A stretch of 63,155 bases of DNA from Rikenella microfusus. GTDB taxonomy: Bacteria; Bacteroidota; Bacteroidia; Bacteroidales; VadinHA17. Below the pieces are notes generated by a model, which was not told the origin of the DNA, did no database searches, and saw only the letters and a program-made list of their open reading frames with translations. The position numbers were made by a program, and so were the translations under genes. The stretch's first letter is position 1; each line of letters opens with the position of its first letter. The stretch lies in assembly GCA_022736275.1 (NCBI GenBank), contig DZBJ01000002.1, positions 90,288-153,442 on the forward strand. The letters run 5' to 3'. This document shows positions 52,396-61,525 of the stretch, piece by piece.

Positions 52396-52761
52396 TTAAT
52401 TATTGAGTGCTCCCTGCGATGCCCAGAGCATTATCATGTCAGGTGCTGAAATCAAAACAGTATCAATCTGTATCATCGTTGATCCGAATGAGGTTATCGA
52501 TGAATGAATAGACAATACTCTGCTTGATGCCGGGTTCACGGTGTCAACATTGGCATAGAGTTTATCGTATGTCTTTTCAATGCTCCATGATCCGTGACAA
52601 CCCTGGCAGAATGGGAAAATATCCTGAGAATAGCTGACAACCAGATCCTCCGGTATCTCCTCTTTCGCCCAGGCATATTTTTCACACGATGACTGGATAA
52701 ACAGTCCCGCCAGAATAACAGGCAGGAGCAATACCCTTAAAATCCTTTCCTTACGATTCAT
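52396..52761 (-). CDS. Monoheme cytochrome lipoprotein
   Basis: A 121-residue protein with lipoprotein signal ending IQSSC (Cys26) and one heme site CQGCH (Cys52-His56) in PFCQGCHGSW. There is no obvious Met ligand in the classical position; several Met residues are near the C-terminus (STMIQIDTV, PDMIMLW). As first gene of the operon with the barrel, it may be the surface or inner-leaflet partner of the conduit. Operator-like palindromes lie about 95-125 bp upstream. Confidence 0.82.
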   Translation of the reverse strand: MNRKERILRVLLLPVILAGLFIQSSCEKYAWAKEEIPEDLVVSYSQDIFPFCQGCHGSWSIEKTYDKLYANVDTVNPASSRVLSIHSSITSFGSTMIQIDTVLISAPDMIMLWASQGALNN

Positions 52762-52856
52762 CTTTCTTAGGTTGTTATTTTAATCACAAGTATATTGCAA
52801 TAAGGCTTCACATCAGTTTCAGCAGCAACATATTTAACTGATACATTGATGTTTCT

Positions 52857-52884
52857 TGTCAACCGGCAAGTTGACATTTATCAT
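52857..52884. promoter_or_regulatory. Fnr-like palindromes upstream of the cytochrome conduit operon
   Basis: TGTCAAC-CGGCAA-GTTGACA is a perfect 7-6-7 inverted repeat (52857-52876). It overlaps TTGAC-ATTT-ATCAT (52871-52884), which matches nine of ten arm bases of the TTGA[CT]-N4-[AG]TCAA class. The arm sequence is the same as in the 48383 palindrome. Confidence 0.5.
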
Positions 52885-52945
52885 TACAGGGACTGCTAAA
52901 TATTACACCCTGATCAGGGAAGGACTTCCGTAGCCCGGAGGGTGC

Positions 52946-54652
52946 TCAGCTTACCTTGAAAAGACCAAGCTCCTTCTCTTCGAACCCTGTGATATAACCT
53001 GATCTCATGTTGTTTTCGGAGACGGTAAGTGAGATGAACAGTTCAGCAGAAGCTGTATATTCCGAATCACGCTGTGCATCATGAAGCAACAGGTATCCCA
53101 TAATTATATTGGCTGCCATCTCAACCAGGCGGCGTGCGTGAAAGTCAGTCAGCTCGTTATTGCCGGAAGAGACCACTGCCGCCACTCTCTTTTCAAAATC
53201 ATCAGTAAGGGATATCAGTGTCTTGTGCAAGTGCTCCAGTTCGGGCCTGACATCTCTCTTCTGATACTCGCGGATCTGTGCCAGGTATCCTCCTGTTGTC
53301 ACACCCCTGACTGCAGCTACCACCTGGAGCTGTGAGGTACCCTCATAAATAGAGGTTATACGGGCATCACGGTAGAGGCGCTCAACCGGAAAATCCTTGA
53401 TGAATCCTGCACCGCCATGGACCTGCAGCGCGTCATATGCAATGAGGTTGCACCATTCGCTGCTTATCAACTTCACCATTGGTGTAAAAATGTCTGCGAG
53501 CCTTGTATATGTCTTCATATCTTCGCGTTCCTCCTTTGTCAGGGTACGTTCCCCCGCAATAAATGACCAGGCCTTGTATATGTCGACAAATCTCGCCGTC
53601 TCATAAAGCAGTGATCTCATCGCTTCAAGCCTGACGCGCATCAGCGTCAGCATCTGGTAGATGGCCGGAAACTGGTCAATGGTCTTTCCAAACTGCTTAC
53701 GCTGCGAGGCGTACCTGGCAGCCTCCTCATAAGCTGCCTGCGCTATGCCCACCGACTGTGCACCCACACCCAGGCGTGCGCCGTTCATAAGTGACATTAC
53801 ATATTTGATCAGTCCCATGCGCCTTTCGCCTATCAGCTTTGCCGGGGCGTTACGGAACACCAGCTCGCATGTAGGAGAGCCCTTGATTCCCATTTTGTTC
53901 TCAATACGCCTTACCTTGACAGCTCCCTCCGACTTGTCATAGACAAACAGGGAGAGTCCCCTGCCGTCTGTCGTTCCCTCTTCGGAGCGCGCCAGAACAA
54001 GTGAAATCTCAGCATCGCCGTTAGTGATGAACCTCTTCACCCCGTTGAGCAGCCATACTCCCTTTTCCTCATCATAGTGAGCCTTGAGCTGCACCGCCTG
54101 GAGGTCCGATCCGGCGTCAGGTTCGGTCAGATCCATTGCTGCCGTGGCTCCTTTATTGAAGCGCGGAAGGAACTCCTCCTTTATATCCTCTGACGCAAAC
54201 TCCAGGATGGTCTCTCCGCAGTCCTGCAATCCCCATATGTTGGCAAACCCTGCATCAGCCCTCGACACCAGTTCGGCGGCCATGACGTAAGGCACCATGG
54301 GGAAATTCAGTCCTTCAAATTTGCGGGGAAAGTTCATCCCTATCACGCCGGCCTTTGTAAGGGCCTCATGATTCTCCTGCGTGCCACGGGCATAATGTAC
54401 ACGGCCTTCCACCACCCGGGCACCCTCGTGATCAACATCCTCGGCATTGGGAGCAATGACATCGGCACAGATGGCGCCAATAATCTCAAGGACCTTGTGA
54501 TAATTATCCATCGCATCCTCAAAGTCATGAGGTGCATGGTCATACTGATCCTTATCCCTGTAATCCATCTCCTTCAGCCGCACAATCTTCTCCATCACCG
54601 GATGGGTCAGGTGGAACCTGAGGTCTTTGTTGTCTGTAAAAAAGTTTGCCAT
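52946..54652 (-). CDS. Acyl-CoA dehydrogenase
   Basis: FAD enzyme that desaturates acyl-CoA and hands electrons to ETF. The 568-residue protein has the three ACAD domains: N-terminal helices, a beta domain with DLTEPDAGSDLQAVQLKA and GVKRFITNGDAEI, and the C-terminal four-helix region with QSVGIAQAAYEEA, RKQFGK and QVHGGAGFIKDFPVERLYRDARI. A further C-terminal extension of about 120 residues makes it longer than short-chain enzymes. etfA and etfB are directly upstream on the same strand, consistent with one operon. Acyl specificity is not readable. Confidence 0.93.
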   Translation of the reverse strand: MANFFTDNKDLRFHLTHPVMEKIVRLKEMDYRDKDQYDHAPHDFEDAMDNYHKVLEIIGAICADVIAPNAEDVDHEGARVVEGRVHYARGTQENHEALTKAGVIGMNFPRKFEGLNFPMVPYVMAAELVSRADAGFANIWGLQDCGETILEFASEDIKEEFLPRFNKGATAAMDLTEPDAGSDLQAVQLKAHYDEEKGVWLLNGVKRFITNGDAEISLVLARSEEGTTDGRGLSLFVYDKSEGAVKVRRIENKMGIKGSPTCELVFRNAPAKLIGERRMGLIKYVMSLMNGARLGVGAQSVGIAQAAYEEAARYASQRKQFGKTIDQFPAIYQMLTLMRVRLEAMRSLLYETARFVDIYKAWSFIAGERTLTKEEREDMKTYTRLADIFTPMVKLISSEWCNLIAYDALQVHGGAGFIKDFPVERLYRDARITSIYEGTSQLQVVAAVRGVTTGGYLAQIREYQKRDVRPELEHLHKTLISLTDDFEKRVAAVVSSGNNELTDFHARRLVEMAANIIMGYLLLHDAQRDSEYTASAELFISLTVSENNMRSGYITGFEEKELGLFKVS

Positions 54653-54685
54653 CGGATTGTTTTTTTCTGTCAGACTGGTATAATT

Positions 54686-55705
54686 CTATCTTGCGTTGGT
54701 CTTGTAGTATTTAATCAGTTTGGGGATGATTTCCGCCACATCGCCTTTGATCACATAATCGGCGATGCTGTTTATCGGAGCCATCGGATCATTGTTAATG
54801 GCTATGATCTTGCCACTCTGATCCATTCCGGCGGTGTGCTGTATCTGGCCCGAGATGCCGCATGCAATATAAAGCTTGGGTCTGACCGTCACCCCCGTCT
54901 GCCCAACCTGGCGCTCGTGGCCTGCAAAACCTGCATCCACCGCTGCCCTTGATGCTGCCACCTCACCGCCAAGCACCGAGGCAAGCTCATATAGGAGATT
55001 GAAGTTTTCCTTCGACCCCATACCATAACCCCCGGATACTACTATCTGTGCTGACTTGATGTCAACCTTGCGGGCCTCCATGTGCCGGTCAAGTATCTCC
55101 ACGACAAGGTCTTCAGGCCTGATGAATGCAGTGAAATTTATATTCTTCAGTTCTCCCCTGTAATTCTCATTCACAATCTCACGCTTCATCACACCCTCGC
55201 GCACCGTTGCCATCTGTGGGCGGTGATCCGGATTGATGATGGTGGCGATGATGTTGCCGCCAAAAGCAGGCCTTATCTGGTAAAGAAGGTTCTTGTAGGT
55301 GGTATCGCTCTTCTTGACATAATGATCGCCTATCTCAAGAGCGGTGCAGTCTGCCGTCAGCCCGCTGTGCAATGCCGACGACACCCTCGGACCCAGGTCG
55401 CGGCCGGTGGAGGTGGCCCCCATGAGGGCTATCTGCGGCATCTCCTGCCTGAACAGTCCGGTAATCACTGATGTAAACGGTAGTGTCCGGTAATGCTCGA
55501 AGATCGGGTCATCAGCCAGATGGACCACATCTGTCCCGTAAGGGTATAATTCCTTCTCAATGCCCTCAATGCCGTTGCCAAGGACAACTGCCTCCAGTTT
55601 GCAGCCGAGTGTGTTGGCAAGCGATCTGCCTTTGGTCAGCAGTTCGAGACTGACATCAGCTGGCTTTCCTTCATCAAGCTCACAAAAGACGAATAGATTA
55701 TTCAC
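54686..55705 (-). CDS. etfA: Electron transfer flavoprotein subunit alpha
   Basis: Carries the FAD that takes electrons from acyl-CoA dehydrogenases. The 339-residue protein has the N-terminal alpha/beta domain and the C-terminal FAD domain with SGGYGMGSKENF, GQTGVTVRPKLYIACGISG, QHTAGM and IAINNDPMAPI. A Gly replaces the usual Arg in the SGGRG motif. It is between etfB (23 bp upstream) and the dehydrogenase. Confidence 0.94.
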   Translation of the reverse strand: MNNLFVFCELDEGKPADVSLELLTKGRSLANTLGCKLEAVVLGNGIEGIEKELYPYGTDVVHLADDPIFEHYRTLPFTSVITGLFRQEMPQIALMGATSTGRDLGPRVSSALHSGLTADCTALEIGDHYVKKSDTTYKNLLYQIRPAFGGNIIATIINPDHRPQMATVREGVMKREIVNENYRGELKNINFTAFIRPEDLVVEILDRHMEARKVDIKSAQIVVSGGYGMGSKENFNLLYELASVLGGEVAASRAAVDAGFAGHERQVGQTGVTVRPKLYIACGISGQIQHTAGMDQSGKIIAINNDPMAPINSIADYVIKGDVAEIIPKLIKYYKTNAR

Positions 55706-55728
55706 AGTAAGTATCTTTTATCTGTTAA

Positions 55729-56592
55729 TCAACCAATTGTATGACTATCAAGCAACTCCCTGACAAGAGATTCAATATCCCTGTCGGCGGAGGTAAGGTG
55801 CCGGGCCTCTTTGGCCTGAAGTACGACGTTGTCAATCTCCTTTACCTTTGTAGGTGAGCCTGACAGTCCCAGCTGTTCAGGGTCTGCTCCTATTGCCTCC
55901 ACTCCCCATTCGGTTATTTTAATGACCGGACGGCTGGCAGCGATATAATCAGCGCTTTCAGTCTGCAGTTCGGTGTCGGTGCAGGCATACTTGTATCTCA
56001 TCACCAGGCGGGCATTGCGGTATCGGCAGGCGGGAGCGGTGCCGTTGACGGTTACAACCAGCGGGAGGGGTGCGGAGACAGTCTCGACCCCCAGTTCAAG
56101 CCTTCGGCGTATAATGAGCCTCTCTTCTTCAAAATGCATCTCCTCGGCGTATGTCACCTGGGGCCACCCGAGCTTCTCGGCTATCTGCGGCCCTACCTGT
56201 GCTGTGTCACCGTCAATGGCCTGACGTCCGCCAATGACCAGGTCGGGCTCCAGCCTGCGAACAGCCAGCGCAAGTGCGTAGGAAGTAGCCAGGGTGTCTG
56301 AACCGGCAAAAGCCCTGTCTGTGAGCAGCACACCGTCATCAGCACCGCGGTAAAGCCCTTCCCGGATGATCTCGGCAGCCCTTCCGGGTCCCATGGTCAG
56401 GACCGTGACTGTCGTGCCCGGATACTGCTCCCTCAGCCGAAGCGCCTGCTCAAGGGCATTCAGATCCTCAGGATTGAATATTGCAGGCAGAACACTCCTG
56501 TTAACCGTGCCGTCAGCCTTCATGGCGTCAGGCCCCACATTGCGTGTGTCAGGAACCTGCTTGGCAAGTACAACAATCTTTAGTCCGTTCAT
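55729..56592 (-). CDS. etfB: Electron transfer flavoprotein subunit beta
   Basis: Start MNGLKIVVLAKQVPDTRNVG gives 287 residues; the in-frame extension to 56658 runs into the promoter and is rejected. Seen: NPEDLNALEQALRLRE, RAFAGSDTLATSYALA, LVIGGRQAIDGDTAQVGP and the C-terminal SPTKVKEIDNVVLQ. It is the first gene of etfB-etfA-acyl-CoA dehydrogenase, behind a consensus promoter. Confidence 0.94.
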   Translation of the reverse strand: MNGLKIVVLAKQVPDTRNVGPDAMKADGTVNRSVLPAIFNPEDLNALEQALRLREQYPGTTVTVLTMGPGRAAEIIREGLYRGADDGVLLTDRAFAGSDTLATSYALALAVRRLEPDLVIGGRQAIDGDTAQVGPQIAEKLGWPQVTYAEEMHFEEERLIIRRRLELGVETVSAPLPLVVTVNGTAPACRYRNARLVMRYKYACTDTELQTESADYIAASRPVIKITEWGVEAIGADPEQLGLSGSPTKVKEIDNVVLQAKEARHLTSADRDIESLVRELLDSHTIG

Positions 56593-56614
56593 AACTGTCT
56601 CACTTTTGAAGTGG

Positions 56615-56644
56615 CAAATATAATAATAAAACAATATCTCCAAA
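56615..56644 (-). promoter_or_regulatory. Consensus Bacteroidota promoter of the etfBA operon
   Basis: On the minus strand: TTTG (-33), 18 bases, TATATTTG (-7). This is the best match to TTTG-N19-TAnnTTTG in the window, with the ATG 22 bp downstream of the -7 box. Confidence 0.7.
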
Positions 56645-56841
56645 TTTTGCCGTGCCACGTCAACAAAATCGGTCGAAAGTAAAAAAGGTTATATATTGCT
56701 GAATAATTGATATATAGCTTAGATTGCCCGATCACATTCCGCGATCGTTCGAATTTGCAGGCTCCTTTGTGTCTTGCGGTGACAGAGTTGGGAAAAATGA
56801 GTTAACTTCGCCCGCCAAATAAGACGTCTTTTGTTTCCCGC

Positions 56842-57756
56842 ATGAAAGGTAAACCCTACACAGCCCTCGTCCTGTCAATGATTTTCTGGTCATTTTCCTT
56901 TGTATGGTTCAAGATCGCAAACAGGAGTTACGAACCCATCACGATTGTTTTTATAAGGCTCTGCATGGCGATTGTGTTCCTCTCAGCCTTTCTGTGGATT
57001 ACAAAGCGCTTTACGAGGATCAGGAAGGGTGACCGCAAATACTTTTTTCTTATGGCTCTCTTTGAGCCTTTTCTCTACTTCCTTGGTGAGAGCTTCGGAC
57101 TGACATATGTCTCATCAACAGTTGGTTCTGTAATAATTTCGACCATCCCGGTCTTTGCGGTCATATTTGCATTTGTCATCTACCGCGAAAAACTGAATCT
57201 TATCAATTACCTGGGTGTAATAGTCTCCTTTGCCGGCGTACTGATCTTCATCACCAGCAGTACAGGCTCAATCACGATGGATCCCAGGGGACTGGCCCTC
57301 ATGTTTCTTGCGGTGGTTTCAGCTACGGGGTACAACATGGTGCTGCACAGGCTGGCCTCTGCCTATGATCCTGTCACGATTGTCAACATTCAGAACATAA
57401 TAGGGGCCATCATGTTCCTGCCTCTTTTCCTCATCTTCGATCTGAAGGGTCTGATGGCCACAGGGATAGAGGCAGAGAGCTTTGGCGCGATAGTGCTCCT
57501 GGCTATTTTCGCCTCGTGCGGTGCGTTTGTACTCTTCGCCTATTCCGTCAGGCATCTCGGAATAGCACGGGCAAACATATTCAGCAACCTCATCCCGGTA
57601 TTCACAGCTCTCTTTGCCTTTTTAATCATCGGGGACACAATCACCCTGCGAAACAGCACAGGTATGGTCATTGTCATCGCCGGGCTCTTCCTCTCGCAGA
57701 TGCGAAAGAAGCCGGCAGCCGTTGCCGACACCGATTTTGCCGGACGGACTGCCTGA
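56842..57756 (+). CDS. EamA/DMT family transporter
   Basis: A 304-residue membrane protein with ten helices in two EamA repeats (about 1-140 and 150-290). Typical segments are MIFWSFSFVWFKIANR, GLTYVSSTVGSVIISTIPVFAVIFAF and RANIFSNLIPVFTALFAFLIIGD. These proteins export or import small metabolites; the substrate is unknown. It is a single gene between the divergent etf operon and porQ. Confidence 0.88.
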   Translation: MKGKPYTALVLSMIFWSFSFVWFKIANRSYEPITIVFIRLCMAIVFLSAFLWITKRFTRIRKGDRKYFFLMALFEPFLYFLGESFGLTYVSSTVGSVIISTIPVFAVIFAFVIYREKLNLINYLGVIVSFAGVLIFITSSTGSITMDPRGLALMFLAVVSATGYNMVLHRLASAYDPVTIVNIQNIIGAIMFLPLFLIFDLKGLMATGIEAESFGAIVLLAIFASCGAFVLFAYSVRHLGIARANIFSNLIPVFTALFAFLIIGDTITLRNSTGMVIVIAGLFLSQMRKKPAAVADTDFAGRTA

Positions 57757-57802
57757 CAGGGCCGAAATAATCTTCTTTCCAGTGAGGTATTAGCGATAGT
57801 GT

Positions 57803-57810
57803 TATCTTTG
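57803..57810 (+). promoter_or_regulatory. Candidate -7 box of porQ
   Basis: TATCTTTG matches TAnnTTTG, 18 bp before the porQ ATG. No clear -33 element. Confidence 0.45.
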
Positions 57811-57828
57811 TTTTCAAGCTAAAAGGAT

Positions 57829-58836
57829 ATGAGGCACCAGGCTCTTTCCCTCCTTCTTTTCATAACTCTTCTGCCGGTCAGGGGCCAGACCGGCGGCGAC
57901 AACACTTATGAGTTCCTGAACCTGAGTCACTCCGCCTTCGCCACCGCAACCGGAGGGATCACGGTCTCTCAGGGCCTCAATGACCTGAGCCTGCCCTACT
58001 TCAATCCTGCCCTTCTCAGCCCGTCCATGGACAATGATATCTCACTCAGTTACTCCACATACTTCGCCGGCATCAATTACGGATACGCCGCTTATGTACG
58101 TAACACAGATACCAGGGGAACTTTTGCCGCAGGACTGAGTTTCGTCAGTTATGGCAGCTTCACCGAAGCCGATATTGCCGGCAATATTACCGGCACCTTC
58201 ACTGCGGCAGAATATGCCTTTAATATACTATGGTCTTACCGGATTGACACATCATTCACTGTAGGCATTAACATCAAACCGGTGCTGTCGCACCTGGAAC
58301 GCTATTTTTCGGCCGGGATATGTGCCGATCTTGGCGCCTCATATCACAATGAGAAGCTTCTGCTTGATGCCGGACTCGTCATCAGAAACGCCGGTCTTCA
58401 GCTGAAGAGTTATACCGGCAAGGGGGGTGAGCCTCTCCCGTTCGAGATTATTGCCGGTGTGACAAAGCGCCTGGCATATGCCCCTTTCAGATTCTCACTC
58501 ACCCTCAGACACCTGGAAAAGCCTGACCTTACATACGATTATGATTCAGACGATGACATCCCCGAAGGGGGCTTCGGTGAGAACATCCTTAAACATATGG
58601 TTTTCGGAGTTGAAATACTGCCTGCCGAAGCCTTCTGGATAGGGGCGGGACTGAATTATCAGCGCAGGGCGGAGATGCGTACCGAACAACGGACGGGTGT
58701 GGCCGGTTTTTCAGCAGGATTCGGATTAAGGACAAGAGCATTTGATCTCTCATTCGGCCATGAAGCCTTTCACCGTGCCGGAGGTTCAAACCACCTGACC
58801 GTAACCCTGAGGCCTGAACTGATATTTAAAAATTAG
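57829..58836 (+). CDS. porQ: Type IX secretion system protein PorQ
   Basis: PorQ is an outer-membrane barrel of the type IX secretion system attachment complex, as in Porphyromonas. The 335-residue protein has a signal peptide (to about 20) and the characteristic TYEFLNLSHSAFATATGG, FNPALLSPSMDNDISLSYS and repeated beta strands ending LTVTLRPELIF. Other T9SS genes are not in the window. It precedes cmk by 49 bp, an order common in this phylum. No T9SS C-terminal sorting domain was noticed on any neighbour. Confidence 0.86.
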   Translation: MRHQALSLLLFITLLPVRGQTGGDNTYEFLNLSHSAFATATGGITVSQGLNDLSLPYFNPALLSPSMDNDISLSYSTYFAGINYGYAAYVRNTDTRGTFAAGLSFVSYGSFTEADIAGNITGTFTAAEYAFNILWSYRIDTSFTVGINIKPVLSHLERYFSAGICADLGASYHNEKLLLDAGLVIRNAGLQLKSYTGKGGEPLPFEIIAGVTKRLAYAPFRFSLTLRHLEKPDLTYDYDSDDDIPEGGFGENILKHMVFGVEILPAEAFWIGAGLNYQRRAEMRTEQRTGVAGFSAGFGLRTRAFDLSFGHEAFHRAGGSNHLTVTLRPELIFKN

Positions 58837-58885
58837 CGCCCTCTGAACCTTATGACACCTGTTTCGTTTTAACTTGGAACTCTGA

Positions 58886-59587
58886 ATGAAGAAAAAGAAA
58901 AGGATCATAATCACTGTCGACGGATACTCGTCGTGCGGGAAAAGCACATTCGCAAAGGCAATTGCTTCGGAACTGGGATATCTGTACATTGACTCAGGAG
59001 CCATGTACAGGGCAGTGACACTTTACTCTCTGCGCAAGGGATTTGTCTCCGGGGGTGTTGCTGACGCAGGCCGTATTATCAGTGCCCTGCCCGCGATCAA
59101 GGTATCATTCAGGACTGACAGGGAGACGGGATACTTTGTTACCCTCCTCAATGGCGAGACGGTTGAGCGTGAGATACGAGACCGGGCCGTCTCTGACAAT
59201 GTAAGCGCCGTCAGCACCATCGCCGAAGTGCGGTCAAAGCTGGTCGACCTGCAGCGCGAACTGGGCGCCGGAGGAGGGATAGTGATGGACGGTCGGGATA
59301 TCGGAACAGTGGTCTTCCCCGGGGCTGAGCTGAAGATCTTCATGACGGCAAGACCCGAGGTACGGGCGCAGAGGCGATACCTTGAGCTGGTAAGCAAGGG
59401 GCTGCCGGCCGATTTCGATGCTGTGGTAAAAAACATTACCGATCGTGACCGGATCGACTCATCAAGGGATGTCAGTCCCCTGCGCCAGGCCGATGATGCC
59501 GTGATCCTTGACAACAGTGACATGACTCCCGGAGAGCAGATGAAATGGTTCAGGAAACTGTTTAACAAGAGGATGAATGAAAGTTGA
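58886..59587 (+). CDS. cmk: Cytidylate kinase
   Basis: Phosphorylates CMP and dCMP. The 233-residue protein has P-loop GYSSCGKSTFA, the NMP-binding DSGAMYRAVTLYSL, VMDGRDIGTVVFPGAELK and the lid with RYLELVSKGLPADFDAV and DRIDSSRDVSPLRQADDA. The 3' end overlaps ispH by 11 bp, so the two genes are coupled. Confidence 0.95.
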   Translation: MKKKKRIIITVDGYSSCGKSTFAKAIASELGYLYIDSGAMYRAVTLYSLRKGFVSGGVADAGRIISALPAIKVSFRTDRETGYFVTLLNGETVEREIRDRAVSDNVSAVSTIAEVRSKLVDLQRELGAGGGIVMDGRDIGTVVFPGAELKIFMTARPEVRAQRRYLELVSKGLPADFDAVVKNITDRDRIDSSRDVSPLRQADDAVILDNSDMTPGEQMKWFRKLFNKRMNES

Positions 59588-60452
59588 GATTGAACCGGGA
59601 TCAGGCTTCTGTTTCGGTGTTGAGAACGCCGTCAGGATAGCTGAAGAGGCCCTTCGCGCCGGAGAGGAAGTCTATTGCCTGGGAGAGATCGTGCATAATG
59701 ACATTGAAGTCTCAAGGCTAAAGGCACTTGGGCTGGTTACCATAACGTACGATCAGTTCGCACAGTTGCGAGACCGCAAGGTCCTGGTGAGGGCGCACGG
59801 TGAACCGCCATCAACCTACGAAATGGCGGAGAATAACAACATCACCCTCATCGATGCCACATGCCCCATAGTCCACTCGATACAGGAGAAGATAAAGAAG
59901 GTGAAGCTCGTCAACAGCCAGGAGGACGGACAGATAGTGATCTACGGCAAGCAGGACCATGCTGAGGTAAGAGGACTGATGGGTGCTGCCGGGGAAAAAG
60001 GGATCCTCGTAACCGGCAAACATGATATCGGCAAAGTTGACTTCACCAGGCCTGTCTGGCTGTTCGCGCAGACCACAAGGAGCAAGGATGAATATGAACT
60101 GGTGGCAGAGGTCATACGACTGAACCTGCAGAAGGCTGCACCGGATTACCCGGGCAACCACCTCAAGGTTTACAAAACCATCTGCAGGCAGGTCTCTGAC
60201 CGCGAGCCCCGGCTCAGGTCCTTTGCCAGGGAGAATGACGTAATCATCTTCGTCAGCGGCTTAAAAAGCTCGAACGGGCGCATGCTTTTCGATGTGTGCC
60301 GGAATGAGAACAGGCGCTCCCACTTTATCTCTTCAACCGAAGAGATTGACCCCGGATGGTTTGCCAATGCGCAAAGTGCAGGAGTATGCGGCGCCACCTC
60401 CACCCCGAAATGGCTGATCCAGAAGGTGGCTGAAGCGATCGAAGCGATTTGA
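59577..60452 (+). CDS. ispH: 4-hydroxy-3-methylbut-2-enyl diphosphate reductase
   Basis: Last step of the MEP isoprenoid pathway, an oxygen-sensitive [4Fe-4S] enzyme. The 291-residue protein has the three cluster Cys in GFCFGVENAV, DATCPIVHS and KTICRQVSDRE, the HGEPP His, the QDHAEVRGLMG His and the closing VCGATSTPKWL. Start ATG 59577 overlaps cmk. Fusion of cmk-ispH order is common in Bacteroidota. Confidence 0.95.
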   Translation: MKVEIEPGSGFCFGVENAVRIAEEALRAGEEVYCLGEIVHNDIEVSRLKALGLVTITYDQFAQLRDRKVLVRAHGEPPSTYEMAENNNITLIDATCPIVHSIQEKIKKVKLVNSQEDGQIVIYGKQDHAEVRGLMGAAGEKGILVTGKHDIGKVDFTRPVWLFAQTTRSKDEYELVAEVIRLNLQKAAPDYPGNHLKVYKTICRQVSDREPRLRSFARENDVIIFVSGLKSSNGRMLFDVCRNENRRSHFISSTEEIDPGWFANAQSAGVCGATSTPKWLIQKVAEAIEAI

Positions 60453-60469
60453 CAATGTTAACCGCCCGG

Positions 60470-60499
60470 TTGCTAATGCATAAAATAATAGTAATTTCG
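60470..60499 (+). promoter_or_regulatory. Candidate promoter of pfkA
   Basis: TTG (60470-60472), 19 bases, TAATTTCG (60492-60499), one mismatch from TAnnTTTG. The ATG lies 25 bp further on. Confidence 0.5.
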
Positions 60500-60524
60500 C
60501 ACTGGGATTAAATAATTTCTATCA

Positions 60525-61505
60525 ATGGGTAAAATTAACAAGATCGGTGTTCTCACATCGGGTGGTGACGCCCCTGGGATGAATGCAGCCATCCGGGCTG
60601 TAACCCGTACAGCAATTTACAACGGTCTTGAAGTTATCGGTATAAGGCATGGTTACCTGGGTATGGTCAATGCCAATTTCAAGCCACTTTATGCCCACAG
60701 CGTATCCGATACCATCCAGCGCGGAGGCACCATTCTCAAGACGGCACGATGTGAAGCATTCAGGACACCGGAGGGAAGAAGAACGGCTTATGAGAACCTC
60801 AGGGCCGCAGGCATTGACGGAGTGGTGGTGATAGGCGGCGATGGCTCGTTCAAGGGCGCCAGCCTCTTCAATGAAGAGTATAATATCCCTTTTGTGGGTG
60901 TCCCCGGCACCATAGACAATGATATTTTCGGCACTGACTATACCATCGGGTATGACACAGCTCTGAATACTGTTGTGGAGGCCGTTGACAAGATACGCGA
61001 TACTGCCAGTGCAATGAACCGCATGTTCTTTGTCGAGGTGATGGGTGCCGAAGCAGGTCATATAGCCCTGTACAGCGGCATCGCCAGCGGCGCCGAGGCC
61101 ATCATCATGCCTGAGATAAAAGGTGATTCCCGAAACATCTCCAGGATGATCGAGACCGGAAACAAGAGAAAGAAATCAAGCAATATTATCATTGTGGCCG
61201 AAGGCGACGAAGAGGGAGGAGCAATAGCCATTGCCGAGAGGCTCAAGCCCGAGCTGAAAGGGTATGAGGTCAGGGTCGCCATCCTGGGACACCTTCAGCG
61301 CGGGGGATCCCCGTCGGCTCTCGACCGCGTCAACGCGAGCAGGCTTGGCAACGCAGCCGTTGAAGCGCTCCTCGACGGACAGCAGAGTGTGATGGTAGGC
61401 CTTCAGAATGATGAGATAACCCTCGTCCCCTTCAGGAAAGCCGTTAAACAGCACAAGGGACTTAACCAGCACCTGGTTGATATTATTGACATACTGAACG
61501 TCTGA
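60525..61505 (+). CDS. pfkA: ATP-dependent 6-phosphofructokinase
   Basis: Commits fructose-6-phosphate to glycolysis. The 326-residue protein starts GKINKIGVLTSGGDAPGMNAA and shows VVIGGDGSFKGA, the catalytic GVPGTIDNDIFGTDYTIGYD, MNRMFFVEVMG, and LGHLQRGGSPSALDR. A Gly in the GGDGS motif at the position that separates ATP-PFK from PPi-PFK, together with length, supports an ATP enzyme. Independent promoter likely. Confidence 0.95.
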   Translation: MGKINKIGVLTSGGDAPGMNAAIRAVTRTAIYNGLEVIGIRHGYLGMVNANFKPLYAHSVSDTIQRGGTILKTARCEAFRTPEGRRTAYENLRAAGIDGVVVIGGDGSFKGASLFNEEYNIPFVGVPGTIDNDIFGTDYTIGYDTALNTVVEAVDKIRDTASAMNRMFFVEVMGAEAGHIALYSGIASGAEAIIMPEIKGDSRNISRMIETGNKRKKSSNIIIVAEGDEEGGAIAIAERLKPELKGYEVRVAILGHLQRGGSPSALDRVNASRLGNAAVEALLDGQQSVMVGLQNDEITLVPFRKAVKQHKGLNQHLVDIIDILNV

Positions 61506-61525
61506 CCAATAACGTTTATTAGTTT

